Source: Stenotrophomonas maltophilia (GTDB lineage: Bacteria; Pseudomonadota; Gammaproteobacteria; Xanthomonadales; Xanthomonadaceae). From it: 42,094 nucleotides of DNA. The notes beneath the pieces were generated by a model that was given only the letters and a program-made list of their open reading frames with translations, was not told where the DNA came from and did no database searches. Below, piece after piece: positions 1-8,142 of this stretch. Made by a program: the position numbers and the translations under genes. The stretch is taken from the NCBI RefSeq assembly GCF_013464485.1, contig NZ_RAUX01000051.1:1-42094 (forward strand). Reading direction: 5' to 3'. Numbering within the stretch: the first letter of the stretch is position 1; each line of letters starts with the position of its first letter.

Positions 1-3000
1 GATCGACCCATCTTTGCATGGGTGATCGCCATCATCATCATGCTCGCCGGCGGCCTGGCCCTGTTCAAGCTGCCGGTGGAGATGTACCCCGACGTTGCGC
101 CTCCCACGATCACGCTGACCGCCATCCATCCCGGGGCTTCCGCGCGCACCATCGAGGAAACGGTGACCCAGATCATCGAGACGCAGCTGGTTGGCATTGA
201 TGGCCTGCAGTACTTCACCTCGCAGAGCTACTCCTATGCGGGCTACTCCAACGTCACCCTCGTGTTCCACACAGGGACAGACCTGGATGCGGCCCTGGTG
301 CAGGTCCAGAACCGCGTACAGCAGGCCATGCCGGCATTGCCCGAACAGGTCCGAATGCGCGGGGTGAGCGCCGCCAAGGCCAGCAGTGGCTTCCTGCAGA
401 TCGTGGCATTCGTATCAACCGATGGTGCCCTGGATGCCGCCGATGTCGCCGATTTCGTCGGATCATCGGTGGTGGACACGCTGAGCCGCGTGCCCGGGGT
501 GGGACATGTGCGCGAATTCGCCGGCAAGTACGCTCTGCGCATCTGGTTGGATCCGGCGAAACTGCAGGCGTATGCCGTCAGTGCCGAAGATATCGCCCAG
601 GCTGTGCGTGGCCGGACCCTCCAGCCTGCGTTTGGCGAGCTTGGAGGGGGCCCGGCTGTGGATGGGCAACCGATCTCGGCCTATATCGAAGGTGAGCCTT
701 CGGCACGCACGGCAGAGGACATCGGCGGCATTGTCATCCGTGCGGGCACCGATGGCAGCGAACTGCGTCTGCGCGATGTGGCACGGGTGGAACTGGGTGC
801 TGAAAGCTATGAGTTCAGCAATCGCCTGAACGGTCGGCCTGCCGCTGGCGTCGGCATCACGCTCGCGCCGGGCGCCAATGCGCTGCAGACCCGTGCAGCG
901 GTGGATCAAGCGCTGGAAGGTCTGTCTGCGTCCTTGCCTGCAGGCGTGGAGGTGGTAGTACCGTATGACGCCACGCCGTTCGTACGCATGTCGATCAAGG
1001 GCGTGGTGCAGACCCTGATCGAAGCGATCGTGCTGGTGTTCGTGGTGATGTACCTGTTCCTGCAGAACTTCCGCGCCACCCTGATCCCGACCATCGCCGT
1101 GCCGGTGGTGCTGCTGGGTACCTTCGGCGTGCTGGCGATGCTGGGCTTCTCGGTGAACATGCTGACCATGTTCGCGATGGTGCTGGCGATCGGCCTGCTG
1201 GTGGACGATGCCATCGTGGTGGTGGAGAACGTCGAACGCATCATGTCCGAAGAGGGGCTGTCGCCGCTGGAAGCCACCCGCAAGTCGATGGGCCAGATCA
1301 CCGGTGCGCTGGTGGGTATCGGCCTGGTGCTGTCGGCGGTGTTCGTGCCGATGGCGTTCATGAGCGGCTCAACTGGCGTGATCTACCGCCAGTTCTCGGC
1401 CACGATCGTGTCGGCGATGGCGCTGTCGGTGCTGGTGGCCATCGTGCTGACCCCGGCGCTGTGCGCCACCATGCTCAAGCCGCTGAAGAAGGGCGAGCAT
1501 CATGTTGCCCATCGTGGCCTGGCCGGTCGCTTCTTCAACGGCTTCAACCGAGGCTTCGACCGCACCAGCGAAAGCTACCAGCGCGGCGTGCGCGGCATCA
1601 TCCATCGTCCGTGGCGCTTCATGGGCATCGTGGCGGCGCTGTTCGTGCTGATGGGCGTGCTGTTCGTGCGCCTGCCCAGTGCATTCCTGCCCAATGAGGA
1701 TCAAGGAACGCTGGTGGTGCTGGTGAACGGCGTAGCAGGATCGACACTGCAACAGACCACGGATGCATTGCAGGCGGTCGAGCACTACTTTCTGGAAAGT
1801 GATCCCATGGCCGAGGCGATGTTCACGGTCGCCGGCTACAGCTACTCGGGGATGGGCCAGAATGCGGGCCTTGCCTTCATCCGGCTGAAGGACTGGGCGC
1901 GGCGCGGCTCAGCCGACAATGCTGAAGCCATCGCACTGCGCGCAACCCGGGCCCTGGCGACGCAGGGAATGGCCGATTTCCACGTGCTGGCGCCGCCCCC
2001 GATTCCCGCGCTGGGCAATGCATCCGGGTTCGGCTTCTTCCTCAAGGATGATGCCGGGCAGGGACATTCGCACCTGACCCAGGCGCGCGATACGCTTCTT
2101 GCCGCTGCGTCACAGAGCCCGTTGCTTCAGCAGATGCGCGCCAACGGCATGGAAGATGTGGCTGCTCTGCAGGTGCGCATCGATGATGCGAAGGCCAGGG
2201 CGCATGGCCTCACCGCCGAGCGGATCGGGAACGAACTGGGGGCTGGTTGGGGCGGCCGTTATGTCGCCGACTTCATGGACAGGGGGCGGGTCAAGCGGAT
2301 CATCATGCAGGCCGATGCGTCCAGCCGCGGGCTTCCGCAGGATTTCAGCCAGTGGGCGGTCCGCAATGACCAGGCCCGCATGGTGCCCTTCGATACGCTG
2401 GGCAGTACCCGCTGGATCCAGTCGTCACCGCGTCTGGAGCGCTTCAACGGCACGGCGGCCATGGAAATCCATGGCCAGCCTGGGCCCGGTACGTCGTCAG
2501 GCGAAGCGATGAGGGAGATCGAGCGTCTCGCCGCACTGCTTCCCCCGGGCTTCAGCATTGAATGGACGGGTGCGGCCAGCCAGGAGCGGGATTCCCGCTC
2601 CCAGTTGCCGCTGCTCTACGTTCTTTCGTTGTTGATGGTGTTTCTCTGCCTGGCGGCCATGTATGAGAGCTGGACCGTGCCGGTAGCAGTGCTGCTGGCG
2701 GCTCCATTGGGCGTCCTTGGTGCGGTGCTGGCCAATACCGTCAATGGCCTGGAGCGCGACATCTACTTCCAGGTGGCGATGCTGACCACGGTGGGCCTTA
2801 CCAGCAAGAACGCGATCCTGATCATCGAGTTCGCCAAGGAGAACATGGAGCACGGGGCAGGCCTGATAGACGCGATCATGCATGCCGTGCGCGACCGCCT
2901 GCGCCCGATCGTCATGACCTCGCTGGCCTTTGGCATGGGGGTGATTCCGCTGGCCGTCTCCACGGGTGCGGGTTCAGGCGCCAAGCAGGCCATTGGTATC

Positions 3001-3096
3001 GGGGTGCTCGGCGGCATGATCGCAGGCACCAGCCTGGGCCTGGTCTTCGTACCGCTGTTCTTCGTGGTAGTGCAGCGCGTGTTCAAGCGTGGATAG
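1..3096 (+). CDS. RND multidrug efflux pump, inner-membrane subunit (5' end outside window)
   Basis: Proton-driven export of drugs from the inner membrane/periplasm, working with a membrane-fusion protein and an outer-membrane channel that are not in this window. The frame is open from base 1 and begins DRPIFAWV, the usual start of HAE-1 family pumps after a short MxxFFI lead, so only about five residues are missing. The remaining length (about 1031 residues) fits AcrB. The proton-relay aspartates are seen in LLVDDAIVVVENV (residues 402-403 here) and the partner lysine in GLTSKNAILIIEF (936), close to AcrB D407, D408 and K940. The middle (about 1000-1690) has far stricter G/C third positions than the flanks. 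It is a paralogue of the Sme pumps of S. maltophilia; I cannot tell which one. Confidence 0.95.
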   Translation, partial: DRPIFAWVIAIIIMLAGGLALFKLPVEMYPDVAPPTITLTAIHPGASARTIEETVTQIIETQLVGIDGLQYFTSQSYSYAGYSNVTLVFHTGTDLDAALVQVQNRVQQAMPALPEQVRMRGVSAAKASSGFLQIVAFVSTDGALDAADVADFVGSSVVDTLSRVPGVGHVREFAGKYALRIWLDPAKLQAYAVSAEDIAQAVRGRTLQPAFGELGGGPAVDGQPISAYIEGEPSARTAEDIGGIVIRAGTDGSELRLRDVARVELGAESYEFSNRLNGRPAAGVGITLAPGANALQTRAAVDQALEGLSASLPAGVEVVVPYDATPFVRMSIKGVVQTLIEAIVLVFVVMYLFLQNFRATLIPTIAVPVVLLGTFGVLAMLGFSVNMLTMFAMVLAIGLLVDDAIVVVENVERIMSEEGLSPLEATRKSMGQITGALVGIGLVLSAVFVPMAFMSGSTGVIYRQFSATIVSAMALSVLVAIVLTPALCATMLKPLKKGEHHVAHRGLAGRFFNGFNRGFDRTSESYQRGVRGIIHRPWRFMGIVAALFVLMGVLFVRLPSAFLPNEDQGTLVVLVNGVAGSTLQQTTDALQAVEHYFLESDPMAEAMFTVAGYSYSGMGQNAGLAFIRLKDWARRGSADNAEAIALRATRALATQGMADFHVLAPPPIPALGNASGFGFFLKDDAGQGHSHLTQARDTLLAAASQSPLLQQMRANGMEDVAALQVRIDDAKARAHGLTAERIGNELGAGWGGRYVADFMDRGRVKRIIMQADASSRGLPQDFSQWAVRNDQARMVPFDTLGSTRWIQSSPRLERFNGTAAMEIHGQPGPGTSSGEAMREIERLAALLPPGFSIEWTGAASQERDSRSQLPLLYVLSLLMVFLCLAAMYESWTVPVAVLLAAPLGVLGAVLANTVNGLERDIYFQVAMLTTVGLTSKNAILIIEFAKENMEHGAGLIDAIMHAVRDRLRPIVMTSLAFGMGVIPLAVSTGAGSGAKQAIGIGVLGGMIAGTSLGLVFVPLFFVVVQRVFKRG

Positions 3097-3137
3097 ATGG
3101 CCGGATCAGGAATCGCCATGACATGCCGCGACACGCG

Positions 3138-3560
3138 CTACACCGCCTCGTCATCGCGCGGCGCGGCGCGACAGGCGCGCACCCTCGCCAGCGCGTCGCC
3201 GGCTTCGCGGGCCATGCGCTCGTACTCGGCGCGGATCTCCTCCAGCCGCTCCTCGTCCATCTCTTCCAGATCCAGCAGTTCGTTGTTGGCTTCCGCCGTG
3301 GCGCGGATCAGCTCGTCCAGCTTGATCTGCATCGCGGCCGTATCCGAGTTCTGCGTGTGCTGGATCAGGAACACCATCAGGAAGGTGATGATGGTGGTTC
3401 CGGTATTGATCACCAGCTGCCAGGTGTCATTGAAATTGAACAGAGGGCCGGTGATGCCCCACAGCACCACGATCGCCAGTGCGGCAAGGAATGTCCACGG
3501 CGAACCCGTGGCCGCTGCCGACTTCTTGGCGATCGTGTTGAACAGATTGCGTGCTTTCAT
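3138..3560 (-). CDS. Low-affinity iron permease family membrane protein
   Basis: Small inner-membrane protein of 140 residues resembling the bacterial low-affinity Fe/Cu permease family. Two hydrophobic segments are visible (about residues 20-40, WTFLAALAIVVLWGITGPLF, and 50-65), with the family pattern NTGTTIITFLMVFLIQHTQNSD between membrane and cytosol at 51-72. A charged helical stretch (LDLEEMDEERLEEIRAEYE) and an Arg/Asp-rich end follow. It is convergent with the efflux pump gene, 41 nt away. The ribosome site is weak (GGGAC upstream of ATG). Transport of iron is a family label; no metal site can be shown from this sequence. Confidence 0.8.
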   Translation of the reverse strand: MKARNLFNTIAKKSAAATGSPWTFLAALAIVVLWGITGPLFNFNDTWQLVINTGTTIITFLMVFLIQHTQNSDTAAMQIKLDELIRATAEANNELLDLEEMDEERLEEIRAEYERMAREAGDALARVRACRAAPRDDEAV

Positions 3561-3627
3561 CGTCGTCGTCCCACTCAGGTGACGAGGATGATCGGCAGTG
3601 CCTCGTGCAGAGACCGTGCAGTCGCAG

Positions 3628-3644
3628 GCGCGCCTCAGGCGCGC
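3628..3644 (-). terminator. Perfect GC hairpin at the end of the 3635-3961 gene
   Basis: gcgcgcc, tca, ggcgcgc: a 7-bp perfect stem with a 3-nt loop. Its centre contains the TGA stop of the leftward gene. No T run follows, so termination is only suggested. Confidence 0.35.
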
Positions 3645-3961
3645 AGGCGCGGAGCGTCCTGCAGCCGCACCGGACTGGTCTGGTAGACATGCTGCCAGCA
3701 GCGGTCGACGAACTCGCGGGCCTGGGCTTCGCTCAGTCGCGGCATGATCTGCAGGGCATACTGGGTCTGGAACATCTCATCGCGCTGCGCATTGCTGGCG
3801 CGCGGTTGCGTGATCAGCGAATCGCAGGCGAACTTGATCCATGGGACGTAGGAGCCGAACGAGTTGTGTGGCAACGCGCCGTCGGCATGCTGGCGACGCC
3901 AGTGATCAAGCTCGGCGTCGACGTTGATGACCGGGGGAATGGTGGGAACTTCGGCGTGCAT
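3635..3961 (-). CDS. Uncharacterised small protein (108 aa)
   Basis: I do not recognise this gene. The leftward frame is longer upstream, but the protein-like part begins at the ATG at 3961 (MHAEVPTIPPVINVDAELDH), because the upstream residues look like out-of-frame translation of GC-rich DNA. The ribosome site is weak. The product is soluble, acidic to neutral, with several Trp/Tyr residues and no signal peptide or membrane segment. It sits 74 nt downstream of another small unrecognised gene in the same direction and probably shares its transcript. Both coding reality and start are moderately supported. Confidence 0.55.
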   Translation of the reverse strand: MHAEVPTIPPVINVDAELDHWRRQHADGALPHNSFGSYVPWIKFACDSLITQPRASNAQRDEMFQTQYALQIMPRLSEAQAREFVDRCWQHVYQTSPVRLQDAPRLRA

Positions 3962-4035
3962 GACGATCCAATCGGTTGGGGTGGATGGGAGTGGGGGTTC
4001 ATCGCAGTGTGGCGTATGCGCCGGTGCATGCCGCG

Positions 4036-4296
4036 TCAGCGCGGCGTGCAGCCAGCGTTGCGACTGCCTATCAGCTGTGCATGCTCGACAGCGCCCATCT
4101 CCTCGGCCATGTCGGCCATGGCATTGCACAGGCGCTCGTGGTCGAGCGGATGGCCGCGCACCAGTTCCAGTTGCAGGCCCTGATAGGCGGTCCAGAACAG
4201 TGGGCCACGCTGGTGCAGCACAAACTGCTGCTGCAGGCGCGTACGGATGGCGTCGAGGATCGGATCAGGCGTGGGGCATACGGCGTGCGCGCTCAT
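4036..4296 (-). CDS. Uncharacterised small protein (86 aa)
   Basis: Not recognised. The start ATG at 4296 has a GGAG ribosome site six bases upstream, which decides it over the longer frame. The product begins MSAHAVCPTPDPILDAIRTR and is a helical, soluble small protein with no export signal. It precedes the 108-residue gene in the same direction (74-nt gap), so the two likely form a pair. No motif suggests a function. Confidence 0.55.
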   Translation of the reverse strand: MSAHAVCPTPDPILDAIRTRLQQQFVLHQRGPLFWTAYQGLQLELVRGHPLDHERLCNAMADMAEEMGAVEHAQLIGSRNAGCTPR

Positions 4297-4324
4297 GGCT
4301 GGCTCCGCCGGGGAAGGAGGCCCC

Positions 4325-4366
4325 GGTAACCCCACCCTAAGCGCGGCGGCCGGGTGGGGTGTTACC
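4325..4366 (-). terminator. Hairpin between cytosine deaminase and the next leftward gene
   Basis: ggtaaccccaccc (4325-4337) pairs with gggtggggtgttacc (4352-4366) through 13 base pairs and a 2-nt bulge, around a 14-nt loop. It lies about 130 nt after the deaminase stop. There is no T run, so it may be a weak terminator or a repeat remnant. Confidence 0.35.
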
Positions 4367-4494
4367 GCAGCGTGTGCACGCTGGGTAGCTGACTGTGCAC
4401 GGGTTCACAGCGATTGCCGCAAACGCTGCCGGCACAACGGGATGCCGGCACTGAAGCGTTCATTAAGCGGGTTCAACAGGACACTGCGTGGTGA

Positions 4495-4947
4495 TCATTC
4501 ACCGATGTCTTCGTTCCAGATCTCCGGGTGCTGCGCAATGAAGCCGCCCAGCAGGTCCACGCATTCCTGGCTGTCCAGGTCGATCACGTTGACGCCGTTT
4601 TCCCGCAGCCAGTCGATGCCGCCCTGGAAGGTACGCGATTCGCCCACCACCACGGTGCCGATGTTGAACTGGCGCACCAGCCCCGAGCAGTACCAGCATG
4701 GGGCCAGGGTGGTGACCATGATGGTGTCCTGGTAACGCCGCTGGCGCCCGGCCTTGCGGAAGGCATCGGTTTCGCCGTGCACCGACGGGTCGCCCTCCTG
4801 CACGCGGCGGTTGTGGCCGCAGCCGAGCAGGCGGCCGTCGTTGTGGTACAGCGCGGCGCCGATCGGCACGCCACCCTCGGTCAGGCCCTGGCGGGCTTCG
4901 GCGATGGCGGTCTGCAGCAGGGCCTGGTAGTCGGGCGTGGTGATCAT
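4495..4947 (-). CDS. Yeast-type cytosine deaminase / nucleoside deaminase
   Basis: Zinc-dependent deaminase, probably cytosine to uracil, cytosolic, in pyrimidine salvage. With the ATG at 4947 (GGAG seven bases upstream; the upstream ATG at 4977 has no ribosome site) the product is 150 residues. Zinc and proton-shuttle residues are visible: H57 and E59 in VHGETDAF, C84 and C87 in PCWYC. The whole protein follows the fungal Fcy1 pattern: EGGVPIG near the start, LLGCGHNRR, VVGES, and the same final EDIGE preceded by Trp. Bacteria more often use the unrelated CodA amidohydrolase for this reaction. Substrate choice among cytosine, creatinine-like or other ring amines is inferred from the family only. 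Confidence 0.85.
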   Translation of the reverse strand: MITTPDYQALLQTAIAEARQGLTEGGVPIGAALYHNDGRLLGCGHNRRVQEGDPSVHGETDAFRKAGRQRRYQDTIMVTTLAPCWYCSGLVRQFNIGTVVVGESRTFQGGIDWLRENGVNVIDLDSQECVDLLGGFIAQHPEIWNEDIGE

Positions 4948-5011
4948 GCGGAGCTCCGGTAAGTCGTGGTCGGCCATGATACGGGCAGGGGGTGCCGCTG
5001 GCCCCCGGCGG

Positions 5012-5028
5012 TGCGATAATCGGGGCCA
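5012..5028 (+). promoter_or_regulatory. Extended -10 promoter placing the ubiE start at or next to the ATG
   Basis: TGcGATAAT (5012-5020) is an extended -10 element (TGn followed by a 5/6 match to TATAAT). Its last base is 8 nt before the ubiE ATG, so transcription would start at about 5027 and give an essentially leaderless message. No good -35 is seen, as expected for an extended -10. Promoter call by eye. Confidence 0.45.
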
Positions 5029-5789
5029 TGAGCGAATCCCCCTACAAAGCCGGTACCACCCATTTCGGGTTCCGCGACGTCGCCGCCAAGGACAAGCAGA
5101 AGCTGGTCGGTCAGGTGTTCACCTCGGTCGCGCGCAACTACGACCTGATGAACGACCTGATGAGCCTGGGCGTGCACCGGGCGTGGAAGCGCTATTACGT
5201 GGCCACCGCGCAGGTGAAGCCGGGCGACCGCGTGCTCGACCTGGCCGGCGGCACCGGCGACATCGCCGCCCTGCTGAAGGAGCGCGTCGGCGCCGAGGGC
5301 TCGGTGGTGCTGGGCGACATCAACGCCGGCATGTTGTCGGTCGGCCGTGACCGCCTGACCAACCGTGGCCTGGTGCTCGGCCTGGACTATGTGCAGTGCA
5401 ACGCCGAAGCCCTGCCGTTCCCGGACAACAGCTTCGACCTGGTCACCATCGCCTTCGGCCTGCGCAACGTGACCGACAAGGACGCCGGCCTGCGCGAGAT
5501 GTACCGCGTGCTGAAGGTGGGAGGTCAGGCCCGCGTGCTGGAGTTCTCCGAAGTGACCGCGGACTGGTTCAAGCCGATCTACGACTTCCACTCGTTCAGG
5601 ATCCTGCCCAAGCTGGGCAAGCTGTTCGCCAACGATTCGGACAGCTACCAGTATCTGGCCGAGAGCATCCGCAAGCACCCGCCGCAGGATGAGCTGAAGG
5701 CGATGATGGGGCAGGCTGGTTTCGAGCGCTGCCACTACAAGAATCTGACCGGCGGCATCGTCTCGATCCATTCCGGCTACAAGCTGTAA
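5028..5789 (+). CDS. ubiE: Ubiquinone/menaquinone biosynthesis C-methyltransferase UbiE
   Basis: SAM-dependent C-methylation of 2-polyprenyl-6-methoxy-benzoquinol in ubiquinone synthesis (and demethylmenaquinone where present), at the inner membrane face. The 253-residue product has the class I methyltransferase glycine motif VLDLAGGTGD (about residues 69-78), the family segment YDLMNDLMSLGVHRAWKR and the C-terminal GGIVSIHSGYKL ending typical of UbiE. The ATG at 5028 gives the normal start MSESPYKAGTTHFGF; an in-frame ATG at 4992 adds only non-conserved residues. Diverges from the deaminase gene. No ubiB or ubiJ partner follows it here, unlike in enterobacteria. Confidence 0.95.
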   Translation: MSESPYKAGTTHFGFRDVAAKDKQKLVGQVFTSVARNYDLMNDLMSLGVHRAWKRYYVATAQVKPGDRVLDLAGGTGDIAALLKERVGAEGSVVLGDINAGMLSVGRDRLTNRGLVLGLDYVQCNAEALPFPDNSFDLVTIAFGLRNVTDKDAGLREMYRVLKVGGQARVLEFSEVTADWFKPIYDFHSFRILPKLGKLFANDSDSYQYLAESIRKHPPQDELKAMMGQAGFERCHYKNLTGGIVSIHSGYKL

Positions 5790-5827
5790 GCGCTGGACGG
5801 GGGCAACCCCGGTACCTGCTCTGGTGG

Positions 5828-5975
5828 GTGCCAACCTTGGTTGGCACACCCCTCCCGCGAGCGCTGACACATCCGTGCCAACCAAGGTTGGCACCTATCT
5901 GTAGAGGCCGGCCTTGGTCGGCACGGGCCTGCCACATGCGTTGATGGATCCGTGCCAACCAAGGTTGGCACCTAC
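5828..5975. repeat. Cluster of four SMAG-like palindromes
   Basis: Four short palindromes downstream of ubiE: gtgccaaccttggttggcac (5828-5847), its variant gtgccaaccaaggttggcac (5875-5894), a GTAG-headed element on the plus strand (5901-5924, stem ggccg...cggc type) and a GTAG-headed element on the minus strand (5952-5975). The last three run in alternating orientation. They fill most of the 297-nt gap before the M1 aminopeptidase gene and match the GTAG-head REP pattern known in Stenotrophomonas. Confidence 0.8.
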
Positions 5976-6086
5976 CCTGGGCGCAGCCGCAGGATCGGCC
6001 TTGTCCGCATTGCCCCGCACCGCGCAACGCCTGCGGGGCCGGACGGAGGTACCATTGGGGTTTGATCCCCGAAACGGTCCCGATTC

Positions 6087-8015
6087 ATGCGTAATCCGCT
6101 GATCCTCCTTCCGCTGGCCGTGGCACTGGCCGCTGGCTGCTCCCAGGAGGCGGCCGCGCCCGCCGCCGCTCCGACTGCCGAAAAGGCCCCTGCCGCCCCC
6201 GTGAACGCCGAGAACCGCAGCCACGACGAGAGCTCGTACGCCGAGCCGGACAAGGTCGTCATCAAGGACATCGCGCTGGATCTGAAGCTGGACTTCGACC
6301 AGAAGCAGATCGGCGGCACCGCCACCTACACCCTGGAATGGAAGCAGAAGGACGCCAAACAGCTGGTGCTCGACACCCGCGAGCTGGCCGTGTCCAAGGT
6401 CGAGGCGGTCGCTGCTGATGGTGCGCGCAGCCCGTTGAAGTTCGAACTGGCCGCCGCTGACAAGGTGTTCGGCAGCAAGCTGACCATCGAAGCCCCGGAA
6501 CAGCCGGCCAAGGTGGAAGTGACCTACACCACCGCACCGACCGCCTCGGGTCTGCAGTGGCTGGCGCCATCGATGACCGAAGGCAAGAAGCTGCCCTTCA
6601 TGTTCAGCCAGTCGCAGGCCATCCACGCCCGATCGTGGGTGCCGTTGCAGGACACCCCGAGCGTGCGCTTCACCTACAGCGCGCATGTGGTCTCGCGCCC
6701 GGACGTGATGGTGCTGATGAGTGCCGACAACGATCCGAAGGCCGCGCGTGACGGTGACTACACCTTCAAGATGCCGCAGCCGATTCCATCCTACCTGCTG
6801 GCCATCGCTGCCGGCGACCTGGTGTTCGAGCCGATCTCCGGCCGTTCCGGCGTCTGGGCCGAGCCGACCATGGTCAACAAGGCCGCCAAGGAGTTCGAAG
6901 ACACCGAGAAGATGATCGGTGCCGCCGAGAAGCTGTACGGCGAATACCGCTGGGGCCGCTACGACATGCTGGTGCTGCCGCCGTCATTCCCGTTCGGCGG
7001 CATGGAAAACCCGCGCCTGACCTTCGCCACCCCGACCGTGATCGTCGGTGACAAGTCGCTGGTCTCGCTGGTCGCCCACGAACTGGCGCACAGCTGGTCG
7101 GGCAACCTGGTGACCAACGCCAGCTGGAAGGACATCTGGCTCAACGAAGGCTTCACCACCTACGTGCAGGGACGCATCACCGAAGCCCTGTACGGCAAGG
7201 AGATGGCGGAGATGGAAAAGCAGATCGACCAGACCGACCTGCTGGCCGAAGTGAAGGACATGAGCCCGGCCGACCAGGCGCTGGCGCTGCCGCCGCTGAA
7301 CGAGCGTGACCCCGACGAAGCCCTGAGCCAGGTGGCCTACGTCAAGGGTTCGTGGTTCCTGGAGTTCCTGGAACAGCGCTTCGGCCGCGAGACCTTCGAT
7401 CCGTTCCTCCGTGGCTGGTTCGACGACCATGCCTTCCAGAGCGCGAACACCGATCAGTTCGTTGCCTACATGAAGGAAAAGCTGCTGCCGAAGAATCCGT
7501 CCGCCGTGACCGAAGCCGAACTGAAGGCGTGGCTGGAGGAGCCGGGTATCCCGGCGTTCGCCGCCAAGGCGCAGTCGCGCAACTTCAGCAGCGTCGATAC
7601 CGCGCGCATTGCCTTTGCCAGCGCCGGCACCGTGCCGAGCAGCCAGGTCATCGCCGACTGGAGCACGCAGGAATGGGTGCGCTTCATCGACGGCCTGGGC
7701 GCGACCCAGCCGCTGGACAAGCTGGCCACGCTGGACAAGGCCTTCCACTTCACCGGCACCCCGAATGGCGAGATCGCCATGCGCTGGTACCCGCTGGCGA
7801 TCCGCAGCGGCTACGAGCAGGCCAATGAAGGCGCTGCCGCGTTCATCGAGCGCGTCGGCCGTCGCAAGTTGATCCTGCCGATCTACGCCGAACTGGTGAA
7901 GACCCCGAAGGGGCTGGAACTGGCCAAGCAGGCCTTCGAGAAGGCCAAGCCGGGTTACCACCCGATCACCACGGCCTCGGTGCAGGACATGCTGGCCAAG
8001 GCTGAAGCCAAGTAA
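6087..8015 (+). CDS. Lipoprotein M1-family zinc aminopeptidase (leukotriene A4 hydrolase-like)
   Basis: Removes N-terminal residues from peptides, probably in the periplasm while lipid-anchored. The 642-residue product starts with a lipoprotein signal (lipobox LAAGC, Cys at about 19) and an Ala/Pro-rich linker. The M1 exopeptidase motif is FGGMENP (seen in the segment after residue 300). The zinc site is HELAH with H331, E332, H335, followed 18 residues later by E354 in WLNEGF. The C-terminal helical part (about 470-640) is the leukotriene A4 hydrolase C domain type, so it belongs to the LTA4H/aminopeptidase B branch rather than PepN. A strong hairpin terminator follows at 8061. Confidence 0.92.
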   Translation: MRNPLILLPLAVALAAGCSQEAAAPAAAPTAEKAPAAPVNAENRSHDESSYAEPDKVVIKDIALDLKLDFDQKQIGGTATYTLEWKQKDAKQLVLDTRELAVSKVEAVAADGARSPLKFELAAADKVFGSKLTIEAPEQPAKVEVTYTTAPTASGLQWLAPSMTEGKKLPFMFSQSQAIHARSWVPLQDTPSVRFTYSAHVVSRPDVMVLMSADNDPKAARDGDYTFKMPQPIPSYLLAIAAGDLVFEPISGRSGVWAEPTMVNKAAKEFEDTEKMIGAAEKLYGEYRWGRYDMLVLPPSFPFGGMENPRLTFATPTVIVGDKSLVSLVAHELAHSWSGNLVTNASWKDIWLNEGFTTYVQGRITEALYGKEMAEMEKQIDQTDLLAEVKDMSPADQALALPPLNERDPDEALSQVAYVKGSWFLEFLEQRFGRETFDPFLRGWFDDHAFQSANTDQFVAYMKEKLLPKNPSAVTEAELKAWLEEPGIPAFAAKAQSRNFSSVDTARIAFASAGTVPSSQVIADWSTQEWVRFIDGLGATQPLDKLATLDKAFHFTGTPNGEIAMRWYPLAIRSGYEQANEGAAAFIERVGRRKLILPIYAELVKTPKGLELAKQAFEKAKPGYHPITTASVQDMLAKAEAK

Positions 8016-8018
8016 ACG

Positions 8019-8041
8019 GTAGTGCCGGCCGCTGGCCGGCA
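8019..8041 (+). repeat. SMAG palindrome
   Basis: GTAG head followed by tgccggcc gct ggccggca, four bases after the aminopeptidase stop codon. The same element type occurs at 15320-15342 and, inverted, at 35016-35038 and the right window edge. Confidence 0.85.
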
Positions 8042-8060
8042 TCCGGGCACCGCTTCACCG

Positions 8061-8096
8061 GCAACGGCGGGGAAACCCGCCGTTGCTGTATCCGCT
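8061..8096 (+). terminator. Intrinsic terminator after the M1 aminopeptidase gene
   Basis: gcaacggcggg (8061-8071), GAAA tetraloop, cccgccgttgc (8076-8086): a perfect 11-bp stem, followed after a few bases by a short T-rich stretch. Confidence 0.65.
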
Positions 8097-8108
8097 TTTC
8101 GCTGCCGA

Positions 8109-8114
8109 TAGAAT
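8109..8114 (+). promoter_or_regulatory. Possible -10 box for the 8143 lipoprotein gene
   Basis: TAGAAT, a 5/6 match to the -10 consensus, 28 nt before the ATG at 8143. It would leave a leader of about 22 nt containing the AAAGGA ribosome site. No clear -35 at standard spacing. Confidence 0.3.
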
Positions 8115-8142
8115 CGGGATGCACCCGTAAAGGACCTCCGCC

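Noticed and set aside
5828-5975. CRISPR-like spacing of short repeats
   Set aside because: The units are self-complementary, alternate in orientation, have irregular spacing and no cas genes nearby; they are REP-type palindromes.
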